Shown: positions 53,343 to 64,000 of the stretch, piece after piece
Layout of the letters: each line of letters starts with the position of its first letter
How positions within the stretch are numbered: the first letter of the stretch is position 1
DNA from: Cornus controversa
Lineage: Eukaryota; Streptophyta; Magnoliopsida; Cornales; Cornaceae
NCBI GenBank assembly: GCA_026545225.1
Contig: CM048849.1
Location: forward strand, 45,594,336 to 45,658,335
Direction: 5' to 3'
Length of the DNA stretch: 64,000 nt
Made by a program: the position numbers and the translations under genes
The notes under the pieces: model-generated
The model's database searches: none
What the model saw: the letters and a program-made list of their open reading frames with translations, nothing else
Told to the model about the DNA's origin: nothing

Positions 53343-54475
53343 CTATTTGCTACAATGGATTGGGTGGCTATCCCCATCTTTCTGGTTCTTAAGGCTGTTA
53401 AGGGAAGAATTTCCCAAGATATATTTAATTACCTCATTTTGCTGGTGCTCCTCTGCAACTTGAAGGATATTCTGGCCTTTATTGTTGATCATATCCCAGC
53501 AATTTGGACACCGTGATAATAGTTCTTCCATGACCTTGACTAGCTGCTATATGAATAGGTATGCCGCTAAATAGCCTCAATTATCCAGATCAAGTAGTTC
53601 TGTACACGCCCTTAAATTGCCTTGCCATGCAGAATAGTAAAGTGATGTCCTTCCATATCCATCTGCTTCTTTGGCTTAGTGATGACTTCCACCTTAGCAA
53701 GATTTTTATGCATTCTCAACAAAGAATAGATGGCTAGTAAAAACACAACATTGTATACGAGTAAAATTATAACATTTTAGCAGTTGTTTGTTCCTTACTA
53801 AAACAACATTCATACTTTTCTTGTTTTTCTTATTTATTTCTTTATTATTTTACTTTTGAGATGTCATGACAAAATGCTAATGGTTACTGCAAAAAAAGGG
53901 AATCTCGGACACAACATTGTTATTTATTTAACATCTGAGGTTCCATTTTCCTACTCTCTTTTACATGCCAAAAATAGATGAACAAAAGATTTAGTACTTA
54001 ACTACCTAAATTATCACAAATTGTTGCTGCGTATAAAACTATTCTTCCATTTGCGTCACTAAGCTGGTGATGTGCAATTATCCAAGATTTTGGACACAAT
54101 CTTCGGATAACCTCTCTCGGCCTTACTGGTGGATGCAAAAACTCAGAGATCTTCTTCTGTCAAAATCTCAACCACACAAAGATGATTATTTCGCACAGCT
54201 TCGTATAAAGCTGTGTCACCCTCCACATCGTTCATCCTTAGTAGCATCTCTTTGGTAGTTTCGGTCCTGATTTCGAGGAATTCTTCGTCCACTGTTTTCG
54301 CATATTGAATGAGTGTTTGTACTGTGCTGATGTGTCCTTCTTTTGCCGCTATTTGAAGTGGAGTCTCACCTTTGCTATCCTCGGAACAGAGAAGTGATCG
54401 GCCACATTTGTCTAAGATCTCCTCCGCACCTTGCTTGACCAAACTCAGCTGCCACACGAATGACTGTTTTTTTAT
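53343..54475 (-). pseudogene. Ankyrin-repeat protein pseudogene (ACD6/ITN1-like family)
   Basis: Minus-strand exon pieces are: 54143-54475, with SLLCSEDSKGETPLQIAAKE, GHISTVQTLIQYAKTVDEEF and DVEGDTALYEAVRNNHLCVV; a continuation around 54065-54140 in shifted frames; then, after an AT-rich intron, 53343-53705 with YSAWQGNLRACTELLDLDN, stops, and ELLSRCPNCWDMINNKGQNI. These are ankyrin repeats of the plant membrane ANK/PGG family. Several stops are present and the C-terminal PGG/transmembrane part is missing, because the LINE begins at 53340. Not functional. Confidence 0.75.
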
Positions 54476-54519
54476 GATTTTTGCTAAGGATTTTAGCTTT
54501 GATGGTTTTTCATAAGGTG

Positions 54520-55470
54520 AATGATTTATCCTTATTATTAGGATTTGGTGGTGGTTCAAAAGGTTCAGCTTTCATATAAAAGTCAGCCATTTTCTCAATT
54601 TGGCTAAGGTTAATATAGTCATAGTTAAATTTGTCCCACCATTTGGATGTTATTTGTCTACAAAGGCTTGGGCGACTTTCAGTAGTATCAACAACATATT
54701 GCCAGGCAATAATCCATGGAATGACAAATTTTGCCATAAAATCCAAAAGTGAGTCATCTGGATAAGAAGAATTGGTTCTTAGCATACGATCATAAGCACC
54801 AAAGGATTTTTGAAGAGGAATAGGTAAAATTTCAGGATCAGGATCAAATTGAGTCCACCAACTAGAGAACCAGGAAGGGATTTCTTGATAGAACTTGTTC
54901 TTAACAAAGGTTATGAACCAAGAATGTTTGAATTTGTTGTCTTGAAGAAAGAGGATGAACTTCCATGCTTTCTGATAATCAAAAAAATTAAATTAATTGT
55001 GAAAACCCGATTTGGGTGAAATGAGAAGAGGATTTCTGGGAAAAAACTGCTCCTGATGAGGTCTTATGCTCTATTTCTGCTAATTTGGTGCAAGTTAAAA
55101 TTTCTTCAAAATACCATATATCATTTCCAGCAGCTGCTTGAGGTGGATAATGGTAATTCTCAGGGAAATAGATTTGGATAATTTATTTGGCAAATGAGGG
55201 TTTAATTCTTGCTCTTTGCCTTTGGATTGATGACCTTCTGGATGGCTTTCTTGGCTTGAGGATGATGCTGGTCTCATTGATTAAGAGATACAAGAATACT
55301 GAAAATCTTGACTCCACTCCATTAGGATACAAACCTTATCCTCCCATGGATCCGAATAGGCCATTCACTGCCAGTCCATCCTCTGAAGAAGAGGATAATA
55401 TAGGATTAAAACAAAAGAAAATTGTTGCGACCCTTTCCAAAATTCAAGCCATGATTCTAAAGAATTAGAA
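54520..55470 (-). mobile_element. Reverse-transcribing element fragment (gag/coat-like)
   Basis: An open minus-strand stretch (about 54520-54985) contains KAWKFILFLQDNKFKHSWFI, FYQEIPSWFSSWWTQFDPDP and MAKFVIPWIIAWQYV, followed by ITSKWWDKFNYD and PPPNPNNKDKS. This Trp-rich block is of a kind I associate with gag/coat regions of plant retroelements or endogenous pararetroviruses, but I cannot assign it to either. Upstream (55000-55300) the similarity is broken by frameshifts. The 55187-55468 plus-strand frame (GYKPYPPMDPNRPFTASPSS) may be part of the same relic or a shadow. Fragment only. Confidence 0.4.
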
Positions 55471-55621
55471 CAAATGGAACCACAGTTTGATATATGCAAC
55501 ATTCAAAATCTTAAACCATATTATCCAATTAGAAGAAAAATCACATCCAACCACTTCATATAATGGATCTGTCATTTATAAATGAAATTTAGATGGATTA
55601 ACCGTTTATCAAATATTCACT

Positions 55622-55623
<2 letters not shown>

Positions 55624-55672
<49 letters not shown>
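55624..55672. repeat. TA microsatellite, about 24 units
   Basis: Alternating TA run at the left border of duplication copy B'. Confidence 0.95.
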
Positions 55673-55674
<2 letters not shown>

Positions 55675-55758
55675 TCACTATCGATTTCCAATCTCAACAA
55701 TTTTGTGCCATTCAAAGGCAATCACAATTCCACCATTGATCTTATATGAGAGAGATGA

Positions 55759-56169
<411 letters not shown>

Positions 56170-56218
56170 TGATTAAATATCTAATGAGTTGAAGTCTAAA
56201 TTTATATCATATTTTATA

Positions 56219-56817
56219 GGCTAAAGTTTAATAAACCCCTTCTCTAATTTCAAAATGATGCACAACACCTCATTCTTTTATGTGCAATAAATATCTTCCA
56301 ATTTACAAATTAGTGCAATTTGCCCCTATTTACACTATTTGGATTAAGAATTGATGTAAAATAACAAAAATACCCTCGGGCAAAAAAAATTAAAATAAAA
56401 TAAAAAGAAAAAATAAAGTGAGTAATTTACCAAAAATTATCAAATAAATAAATTAATTAATCAAATTTGCCAAAAAAATAAAAAAGGACTTTAATTTGCC
56501 GAAAAATCCTAAAAAAAAAAATTAATGAGAAAAAAATTGATCAATTAAAGTTCCTTTTTTTGAAAAAAAATTTGGCAAGTTCTTTTTTAACTTTTTTCGG
56601 TAGATTTTTTTTTGGTATTTTTCGATAAAATAATCACCCTTTTTCTTTTTTATCTATGAGTGTTTTTATCATTTTACATTAATTCTTAATCCAAATTGTG
56701 CCACATAGAAACAAATTGCCCCAATTTGTAAGTTAGAGAATGTTTCTTGCAGTAAAAAAAAAAGTGAGGTATTGTGGACCATTTTAAAACCAGAGTAGAG
56801 TTTATTGCACTTTAACC
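56219..56817. mobile_element. 599-bp MITE (copy B')
   Basis: Same element, same length and same flank (TATTTTATA left, AATTTTATA right) as at 48295-48893. It was therefore duplicated with its surroundings rather than inserted twice. Confidence 0.85.
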
Positions 56818-56950
56818 AATTTTATATAAATATGTGTGTTTATATTTATGAGTCCTTAAACGAGCTTGTTAAACAAGAAAATTGAAAGGGAAGTTAATCC
56901 AAATTGACTAAAATTTTTATAAACAAAAAAATTGACTACAAATATGTTTG

Positions 56951-57424
56951 ATGCAACGAAAGGGAAGTTAGGACAGGTATAGGAGCTATCCAAATTCTGT
57001 GAAGTATTAGGGCTAGAAGTTTAGATTCTCATCGGAATTTGAAAGTGGATGACAAAGTTTGAAAATCAATTTGTCCTCAAAGAGAGAGATTTCGTTGGGA
57101 CTAGAAAAACTGGGCATCAAATTCGACAGAGCTTCTAGGCATGAAACTCCCATCCTTCACCCAAGAGCCTTCCTCCTTCGCCGCCGACAGCCTAGACCAT
57201 CTCCATTGATTTCTTCGGGTTGGGAAACCTTGCTAAAAGACGGAACATAAATATTAATTAGTGCGTAAGATTGATATAATTTGACTAAATTAAATAAATT
57301 TTTTTAAACAATTATCTTGAATATCTTTTATGTTTACAAAAAGAAAAACAAAGTCAACAACATTTTTAAGTCTTTCATAACAAAAATCCAAAAATAGGGT
57401 GGCTCACTATTATTTTATTAAATA
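56951..57424. other. Spacer between duplication copies B' and B
   Basis: Includes a GC-richer patch (57100-57245) with a short open frame in plus and CT-rich text on both strands. It could be a gene 5' fragment but I do not recognise it. No further feature. Confidence 0.4.
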
Positions 57425-58599
57425 TGTACAGTCCACAATGCAACATCATCATGCTTAATTTAAGAAGACATGCATTTCATTGTGTATAGCTAATATATTT
57501 GAAAATAAAATTTATGAAACCGCTTTTGGTAAATCAGATGATCCATACACTATCCTGACAATAACTATTATTTGAAACATTATTCTTCGGCTAAAATACC
57601 TACCTTATACCATATTAAACTAAGACTAGTTATTATTATTATTATTATAAGACTAGTTATTGAATGGGTGTATCGTTAGATTTGGTGATATAATTTGTAA
57701 ATAAAAATTTGCATGCATCAATTCTCATCTCATCTTTATAGAAATCATCTTTATAGAAATCGTAGATGTTTAAGAATCATTTTTTCAACTCTTTATATGT
57801 ATTTAAATATAATAACTCAAAAAAAGAAAGTAAATTGAACTTTGACAAATCAAATCGAAAATGAAAAAGGCAATTCACACAAATCTTCACTAGCACGTGT
57901 TAGGATTGTTGAAATGTTGTCTTTTCCTTGATGGATTAGTTGCATATTAACAATAAAATTTAATTTGTTGATTTGATTATGTAAATTTATCAAATGGTAG
58001 GAATTCAACAAATTATTATACTTTTATTATTTCAGGTAACTAAAAGAATTTATGTTTGTTGTATATTACTCTTGATTTTTTGTATCTGTTTTTAGATGCC
58101 TAACACTTTGTAATTACTATAAAGTTACCACATACCTAGTTTATAACAATCGTATCTAATCACCTTTCAAGGAAAAAAATAAAAAGATAACTATTAGACA
58201 ATTCAAATGATAACTCGGTAAATATATTATTAAGATAATTTCAAGGAGCATACCTATTTATTTTTTCCGATTCCACTCGTTCCATTGATGATTTTTTTTT
58301 TTTTCAAGAAGTAAACCTGTAGGATTAGGATGTCATGTTTTGAAACTCACAAATATCTCAATTGAAAGTAAACATAAATTCCTTATTAAAAATAAATTAA
58401 ATAAAAAAAAAATAACAATCAATCAGCTAAAATACCCGAAAAATTCCAAGATTTTCAACAAAGAATTTAGAAACAAGTAGGTAGAAACAGAGAATGATTT
58501 ACCTGAGGACTGAGGTGACATTTGCTCTGGTTGATAGTAGTTAGAGCCAAATAACCCTACAAATAAGCAACAATAACTTTTGAAGAAAATAGATTGTAA

Positions 58600-58630
<31 letters not shown>

Positions 58631-58840
58631 AGAATGAAATTAGGGTTTCAGAATTATACCTTAATGAAGAGATTCTGCGATGGCAAGTTGGTGTGCTGAG
58701 AGAGAGAACGAACAAAAGCAAGGAAATAAATAGTAATCGAAACAGTGAAGCTCGGAAGTATACTAACCAGTCAAACTAGTACATATAGCTAATACTGTAC
58801 CTACCAGACAGAGTCAAAGTTATGAATAACAGTCGAGTGG
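57425..58840. repeat. Segmental duplication, block B
   Basis: Counterpart of 41290-42208 plus 46740-46870 and 47866-47960 without the Helitron-like and MULE-like insertions. It has its own about 320-bp extra segment (57590-57910). On the minus strand a possible short exon FGSNYYQPEQMSPQSSG (about 58503-58552) precedes a GTAAAT donor, with a CT-rich leader at 58690-58710. No downstream exon was found. Confidence 0.75.
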
Positions 58841-58974
58841 ATCTCTATGGTGTGGATTACGGCTAGGGCTGAGAAGAGACTAAGATGAGTGTAGGTTAGA
58901 TAGAACATATATGATGGACTTTAGATGGTTATGGGCCTTCACTGGCTTTTTGAAATTAAAAAAAAAAAAAAACT

Positions 58975-60070
58975 AATTGGGTTGGATTGGGATTAATAAA
59001 TAAGTTAAAATGATTAATTATCTAATGTTGAAATCTAAATATATATCATATATATATATATTCATGGGTTCAAAACGAGTCATTCAATGAGTTTGTTCAC
59101 AAACATTTTGATAAACAAACGAGCCAAGCATATTATGTTTGAGTTCGCGTTAAAAAAAAAAAAAAAAAAAAAATTATGTTTGAGTTCGTTTCACGATGCA
59201 AATGAAAACAGCACAGAATTTAAGAAGCACGGATACTCCGAAAAATAGTCTGTGACCTTAACGAACACGTATCCAATATGAATACGCTTAAAATAAGGCC
59301 AGATATGTGTTGGATACTTTCGAGAATGTATTTAATTTTTTTGAATATTGGATACGGCTGAGATATGCAGGGGATATGACTAAAATACATCATGATACAA
59401 CTAGGATACGTTTTTGACAAATTTGTAATTTTTTTTATCTTATAAGGCGTGTCAAATTGTAATATTAAAAAACTTATTGATTAAAAGATGAGAGTCAGAT
59501 TGTAATAAAAAAAGATTTTAGAAGTCCAAAATAATATATTTATATTCTAAATGGATGGATGTTTATGTTGTAAATTAAAAAATAAGTAGCAATGCTTATT
59601 GCCTAAATGATAGAATGAATGAACTTATATTTTGCATAAAATCTTTAAATATATTTATTGTATTTTTGAAGAATAAAAGTTAATATTTTATGTATAATAT
59701 TATATATTTTTTATTTTTATTTTTTGACGTATCATTGCTGTATTCGTATCCTATTCTTTTGAGATTTGTCATATCACCGTGTTCATATCGTATCATACCT
59801 ATGTCTGTGTCTGTGCTTCCTAGGACATAATGCATTGTAATACTTACAAATTAATACGATAACATATTATAGCGATAATATTTCAGACTTGCAACTTTGA
59901 TCGCAGCTAATTCGAAATTATATCATTTTTTAAAATAATCATGATAAAATTTTAAAATAAATATAACAAACTTGTATCATGAAATACCACAAGGAGCAAT
60001 GTACGAGAAATGATTTTGATCTCTCCTTTTAGTTTCAAGTAATCCTCCTTATATGATCAATAATAAAAAT
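58975..60070. repeat. Segmental duplication tail, copy C (MITE-free)
   Basis: Colinear with copy A: AAAATGATTAATTATCTAAT near 58990, then GTTCAAAACGAGTCATTCAA, then GCTAATTCGAA and TTTCAAGTAATCCTCC near 60050. At the place of the 599-bp MITE it reads ATCATATATATATATATTCA, an unoccupied site. A poly-A run lies at about 59153-59174. Confidence 0.7.
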
Positions 60071-61437
60071 AAAATAGAAAGAAATTTAATAATTTTTTTA
60101 TTATTAAAAAGTACTACTGCCAAGGCCAAATGTTATTTATATAATAAATAAGGTTAAGGTTGGTTGATTTATTCTTTGGTAGTATTAGCATTATTTTTAG
60201 TAACTACCCACACTTGTGAGTTGTGACAGGTGTTTTAAAAGTTTAAAGTAAAATTATTATAATTGATATTAAGTAAAATTTTAAAACAAAGTAATAAATA
60301 ATATAAACTTTTGAGTCATTTTCAAAATCTAATACAGAGAAACATCAATAATTTTCATAAATTTAGTAGATTTTATTTTATCTGAAGTGTGTGTAGTTTT
60401 AATATTTAGCTTATATATTTTATAAATTTCTATTTATTAGCATGTTGTAATATTTTGTACAACCCCAGCAACTCAAAAATCTCCCAAAACCCATTTGGTT
60501 AGGAAGTGAGGAGGGATAGTTAACTGACATCGAGACTTTGGTTTTAGGTTAAAGTGTTATATATTATAAAAAAGGAAAATGATAAATTTGACGACTCTAC
60601 AAAATCGAAAAAAAATAGACATTAATCGGACAATAAACTAATTGTACTCACCAAGTCTCCCAATGCATATTAAATATGATAAGTGTTTTGGACAGAAATA
60701 CTCTTTTCACCCTTTTCATCCTCTTTTCTTTTCTTCTATTTTTGTATGTCACTCCTCATTTTTTGCTGCCATCAAAAGACTCTGTTACATTCCTGTGAAT
60801 TTTTTTTTTTTCAATGTTCCCTTCAACCAATATTTGTTCCTTTCAACTAATATTAGATATGGCTCAGATGGACCCCGAGAAAAAAAAAATTAATGAGCTT
60901 TGTCACTCCTTATCTTTCTCTTTTACTTTCAACCAAGCGTTGTCGGAAAATATTGAATGTCACATGTTTGTATCATTTTTGAATGAACTTTGTTGGTGGC
61001 ATTGTCTATATATTTAAAATTTCAAACTAAAAACATTCAAACGAGTTGTTGGTGGTGTTGTGTCCAAATCTAAGTATTCTGACAACTAGTTGAATATATT
61101 ATGAAAATTTGTTGAAGAAAGTGGGGGTTGTTCTGATGTTGGATTTGAATAGGTAGATAAAAGATGATCAATAGTGAAGAGAATGAGAATACTTATTGGT
61201 TGAGAAAAGAGGCACAACATATTATGAAATTTTAAGGATATTTTAGACTGAAATTTTTTATATTTTTAATATTTTGAAAAAACTTAGCCACATTGATGCT
61301 ATATCACGAGTTAGGCACATGTTAAATTAGTAGGTTAGTTGATGTAGCGTTGAGGAGTGCTAGCGGCAGTCGCTTGCTCGATTGTCGATGAGCACTTGCT
61401 TTACGCAATTGGTTAAAAACCAATCACACATGTGATA
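60071..61437. other. AT-rich intergenic DNA
   Basis: Contains related CT-rich patches near 60700-60790 and 60900-60930 around short open frames with no recognisable product. No gene supported. Confidence 0.45.
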
Positions 61438-61821
61438 TGTAGAGACCGTGCCCAATTTTGGCCGATTTTTTAATTTTTGTCATTTATTACTTTAAATGCA
61501 TTTTAAATGATGTTTAACATATTTTGAATGCGGGGAACATGTTTAGAGGGTTGGAATAGGGTTTTGGAAAGTTTTGAGAATTTTTGGCAAAAGTTGACTT
61601 TTTTTTTTAGTTTGGTCAACCTAGGGGCGCGGGCTTTGTGGGTCTAGAAATTTTAAAAGTGTCGAAATGACTTCAAAATTGGAGGATAACTTAAATAAAA
61701 TATTTGACCCGCAACGGAGTTGATTTCGTGTCAATCTGAGTTACAGAACTCCGAAAATGAGCCCGATAAGATTTTGCAAAATGGTGATGGCAAACTAGTA
61801 ATTAAGAGGAGGTCACTTAGC

Positions 61822-61829
61822 TATAAATA
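61822..61829 (+). promoter_or_regulatory. TATA box of the LTR
   Basis: TATAAATA is followed about 45-70 bp later by a GAGAAAGAGAGAGA leader, the usual layout of an LTR promoter. Confidence 0.45.
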
Positions 61830-63444
61830 CTAAGAGAGGTCAGCTATTTTCTCATTTTTCATCCCAGCAGCCGAGAAAGAGAGAGATATATACATATATA
61901 CGTACAAGCTTCTTTTCCTCCTCTTCTTCACTAGATTTAAGGGCCTTAGAGTGAGATTTTGATTTCACCGAAGGAGGAAGAAACGATCTACGCATTGAGG
62001 ACTCGAGATTGATCGATTCAAAAATTATTTCGGAGGAAGTTGGGTTTTGAGAGATTGGGGGAAATCAATTGGAAGCTCTTCCAATTTGAGGTAGGGGTGC
62101 TAGACTCACTTCTACTTTGATCTTGTGTTCCCTTTCTAAATATCATAAGAGATAGCTTTTGATTTCTTGAACCTAAGTCTATGTATATATAAATATATAT
62201 GTATACCATGGTGATTTATGCACGCATAAGTGTCTAACATGTTAGTTAGGGCTTATGCATGGTATGTATGTGCAAATGTGACTATGATGTTTTTGGCGAA
62301 AAATGTGTTTGCTTGATGAAAACATGAAAAATATGATTTTCTAGCAAAACCCATGAGCATAGTGATTTTCATGATATGAGTGTGATAGCATTGTGACAAT
62401 CTTGAGTTGGAAGGAAAATGCATTGATTTGAGGAAAAATGCATGCATTGTGTGACTATGTGCACTGGTGTGATTATATGCACTATATGATGATTTTGGGG
62501 TATGAGTGTGAAATTAAGATAAGGGGAAGGCCCCTAGGGTGAAAGACCTAAAACTTGGCCAAGAGGAGGTGCTCCCTTCGGATTAGTAAACCGATAAAGC
62601 ACAAGTAGAGTTTGGGTGCCGAAGAGACCCTTACTATTGGAGTGATGAGAAAGCCCCCTTTCAATTGATTTGGTGTGAGTTATATATATATAAGTTGTGA
62701 CTTGTCTAATTCTACTAATCCATTGAGATGCTCACCCCTTCATACAAAACATTTTCAGATAAGGCGCCGATGGAAGACGAAACATGATTAGTTCTATGGA
62801 TATGTTGAGCTTATTTTTGAACTTTTGCTCTTTTGACATGTAGATAAATGTTCATGCCGGCTTGTAGTATGTGGACAATGGTTGTGGTGTTGTCTTTACA
62901 TTTGTATCTTCTTATGTATGTGAAATCCAAATGTAAGTGCCACATTTGTAGGAAAGTGATTTTTGAGAAATATATGTATAATGGCTTCCTTCATTTGAGA
63001 CTTGTTGAATGTATGCAAAAAGGGTCATTTGAATTCTTATATGTATGGTTCCATGGATTATGTATGAATTCGGAATTTAAATGGATGAATGTATTCTTTT
63101 GTCTCTTGTATCTTAATTTCGTGGATATGAATGTTTAGAGTTATGGATTTATGTTGGAATCATGGTTGCAGGATCTCAATGTATAAGTTAGATTGTATGG
63201 TTGGGTTAATGAAGATCACCTTTGAAAAAAATGAGGATGGTTTGGTTCACTTGAATTTTATATGCATGGTGAACTTAGGATGAGTTTTCTATGATTATGC
63301 AAGATTTGAGATTCAAATGTATAGGTTGATGTGTGAGTATGATTTTATATCAATGGTAGATGATTTATATGAGATATGAATGATCTAAGGTGGTTTGGTT
63401 GAGATTTGGGTTCAATTTGATCTTGTATAGGTGTTTAGGATTTT

Positions 63445-63660
63445 CTAGGCAGTGCATTTCGATTAATCGAGATGCCCATCTTAATTGATCGAAATGGTTG
63501 TGAGATTTTATGAAATTTCAAGCTTTATTTCGATTAATTGAAGTCCCAATTTCGATTAATCGAAATAATGCAGGTCCAGGATGCCGAGAGGGTGTTTTTT
63601 TCAATTGATGGGGTCAAAATCTCGATTGATCGAGATTACTATTCACAGCAAGGTTCAAAA
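63445..63660. repeat. Cluster of palindromic TCGATTAATCGA words
   Basis: Five to six exact or near copies of the palindrome (e.g. TTTCGATTAATCGAGA, TTCGATTAATCGAAAT, CTCGATTGATCGAGAT) occur in about 215 bp of the LTR. Confidence 0.85.
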
Positions 63661-64000
63661 ATTGTCCAAACTTCGTTTCAATGTAATTTCTTCGTTTTAA
63701 ATTGGAATTAAGTGTGGTTTTTTTTAACTTGAGTATTTTTGAAAGCTCTATCCAATGGTGTAGGTTTCATAATCAAATTTCATCTATGTAAAAAGTTGAG
63801 GTCCAAAACTTAGTGGTTTATACGTATGGAACCAAAGGTGAAAATCATTTGCAAGGGTCATTGATGATCTAATGCCACTTGAAGGGTGTGAATATAGAAT
63901 GCTTCCGCAATAGAATAGATTATAATGAGATTAAGGTGTGGGAACTTGAGGTGAAATTACGGATTCACCCCCGTTTCCCTCGCTCCTAACCGGGTGTCGG

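Larger units (their letters stand above)
61438..64000 (+). mobile_element. Probable large gypsy LTR, truncated by the window end
   Basis: Begins TGTAGAGACCGTGCCC. A TATA box and CT/GA-rich leader follow at 61822-61880. Further on are blocks typical of plant Tekay/Del-type LTRs as I recall them (GATGCTCACCCCTTCATAC, then AGATAAGGCGCCGATGGAAG). The last 60 bp (TTCACCCCCGTTTCCCTCGC) may be close to the LTR end, but no primer-binding site is in view. No coding sequence; the open frame 62848-63138 shows no known protein. Confidence 0.5.

Noticed and set aside
60642-61017. Two overlapping plus-strand open frames rich in Phe/Ser
   Set aside because: They derive from CT-rich simple sequence and show no known domain.

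Overview
This window is nuclear DNA of a flowering plant, most likely a eudicot. Genes are split into short exons with GT/AG introns, intergenic DNA is AT-rich, and several plant transposon classes are present (Ty3/gypsy, copia, LINE, SINE, MITE, MULE-like, Helitron-like), together with a nuclear copy of plastid atpB. I cannot name the species.

The gene-bearing part is about 0.6-36 kb, all on the minus strand. At the left edge is the first coding exon of an integrin-linked-kinase-like ankyrin/protein kinase gene (ILK1-like); the rest lies beyond the left edge. Next comes a tandem array of four NADPH-dependent alkenal/double-bond reductase genes (DBR/AER family, zinc-independent MDR superfamily). 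Copy 1 (3.2-6.1 kb) is a pseudogene without exon 2. Copies 2 (6.5-12.2 kb), 3 (13.5-18.2 kb) and 4 (32.0-36.0 kb) can each be assembled into five exons with open reading frames of 346, 347 and 348 aa. Exons 2-5 have identical lengths in all three (178, 167, 83 and 379 nt). Copy 2 is unusual: its coenzyme-binding glycine motif is replaced. Copy 4 has a 10-nt insertion in a splice donor. The introns hold SINE relics shared between copies plus private insertions (MITEs, microsatellites, a TIR element with a CCA/CCT minisatellite).

Copies 3 and 4 are separated by a 13.7-kb retrotransposon island (18.2-32 kb). It contains a decayed Ty3/gypsy 5' LTR and gag, a 3' LTR bounded by TGATCG/CGATCA, and a gag-only gypsy element with two recognisable LTRs (24463-29145) whose pol region is absent and which carries three 88-bp tandem units.

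From 36 to 64 kb I see no convincing intact gene. This part holds a 2-kb TIR element carrying a possible gene fragment, a 0.9-kb inverted-repeat foldback element, and a segmental duplication (41.3-49.6 kb versus 55.7-60.1 kb) whose copies differ by insertions. Those insertions are a Helitron-like block with a captured IDD zinc-finger exon, a 985-bp MULE-like element, a 599-bp MITE with 9-bp target duplication, and a plastid atpB fragment. A LINE, itself broken by a copia-like element, abuts an ankyrin-repeat pseudogene and a retroelement gag/coat-like fragment (50-55.5 kb). The last 2.5 kb looks like the start of a large LTR.

I found no wholly new system. The most interesting points are the altered reductase in the array, the exon captures, and the datable duplication/insertion history. 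All homology statements come from recognition of protein families, not from database searches.
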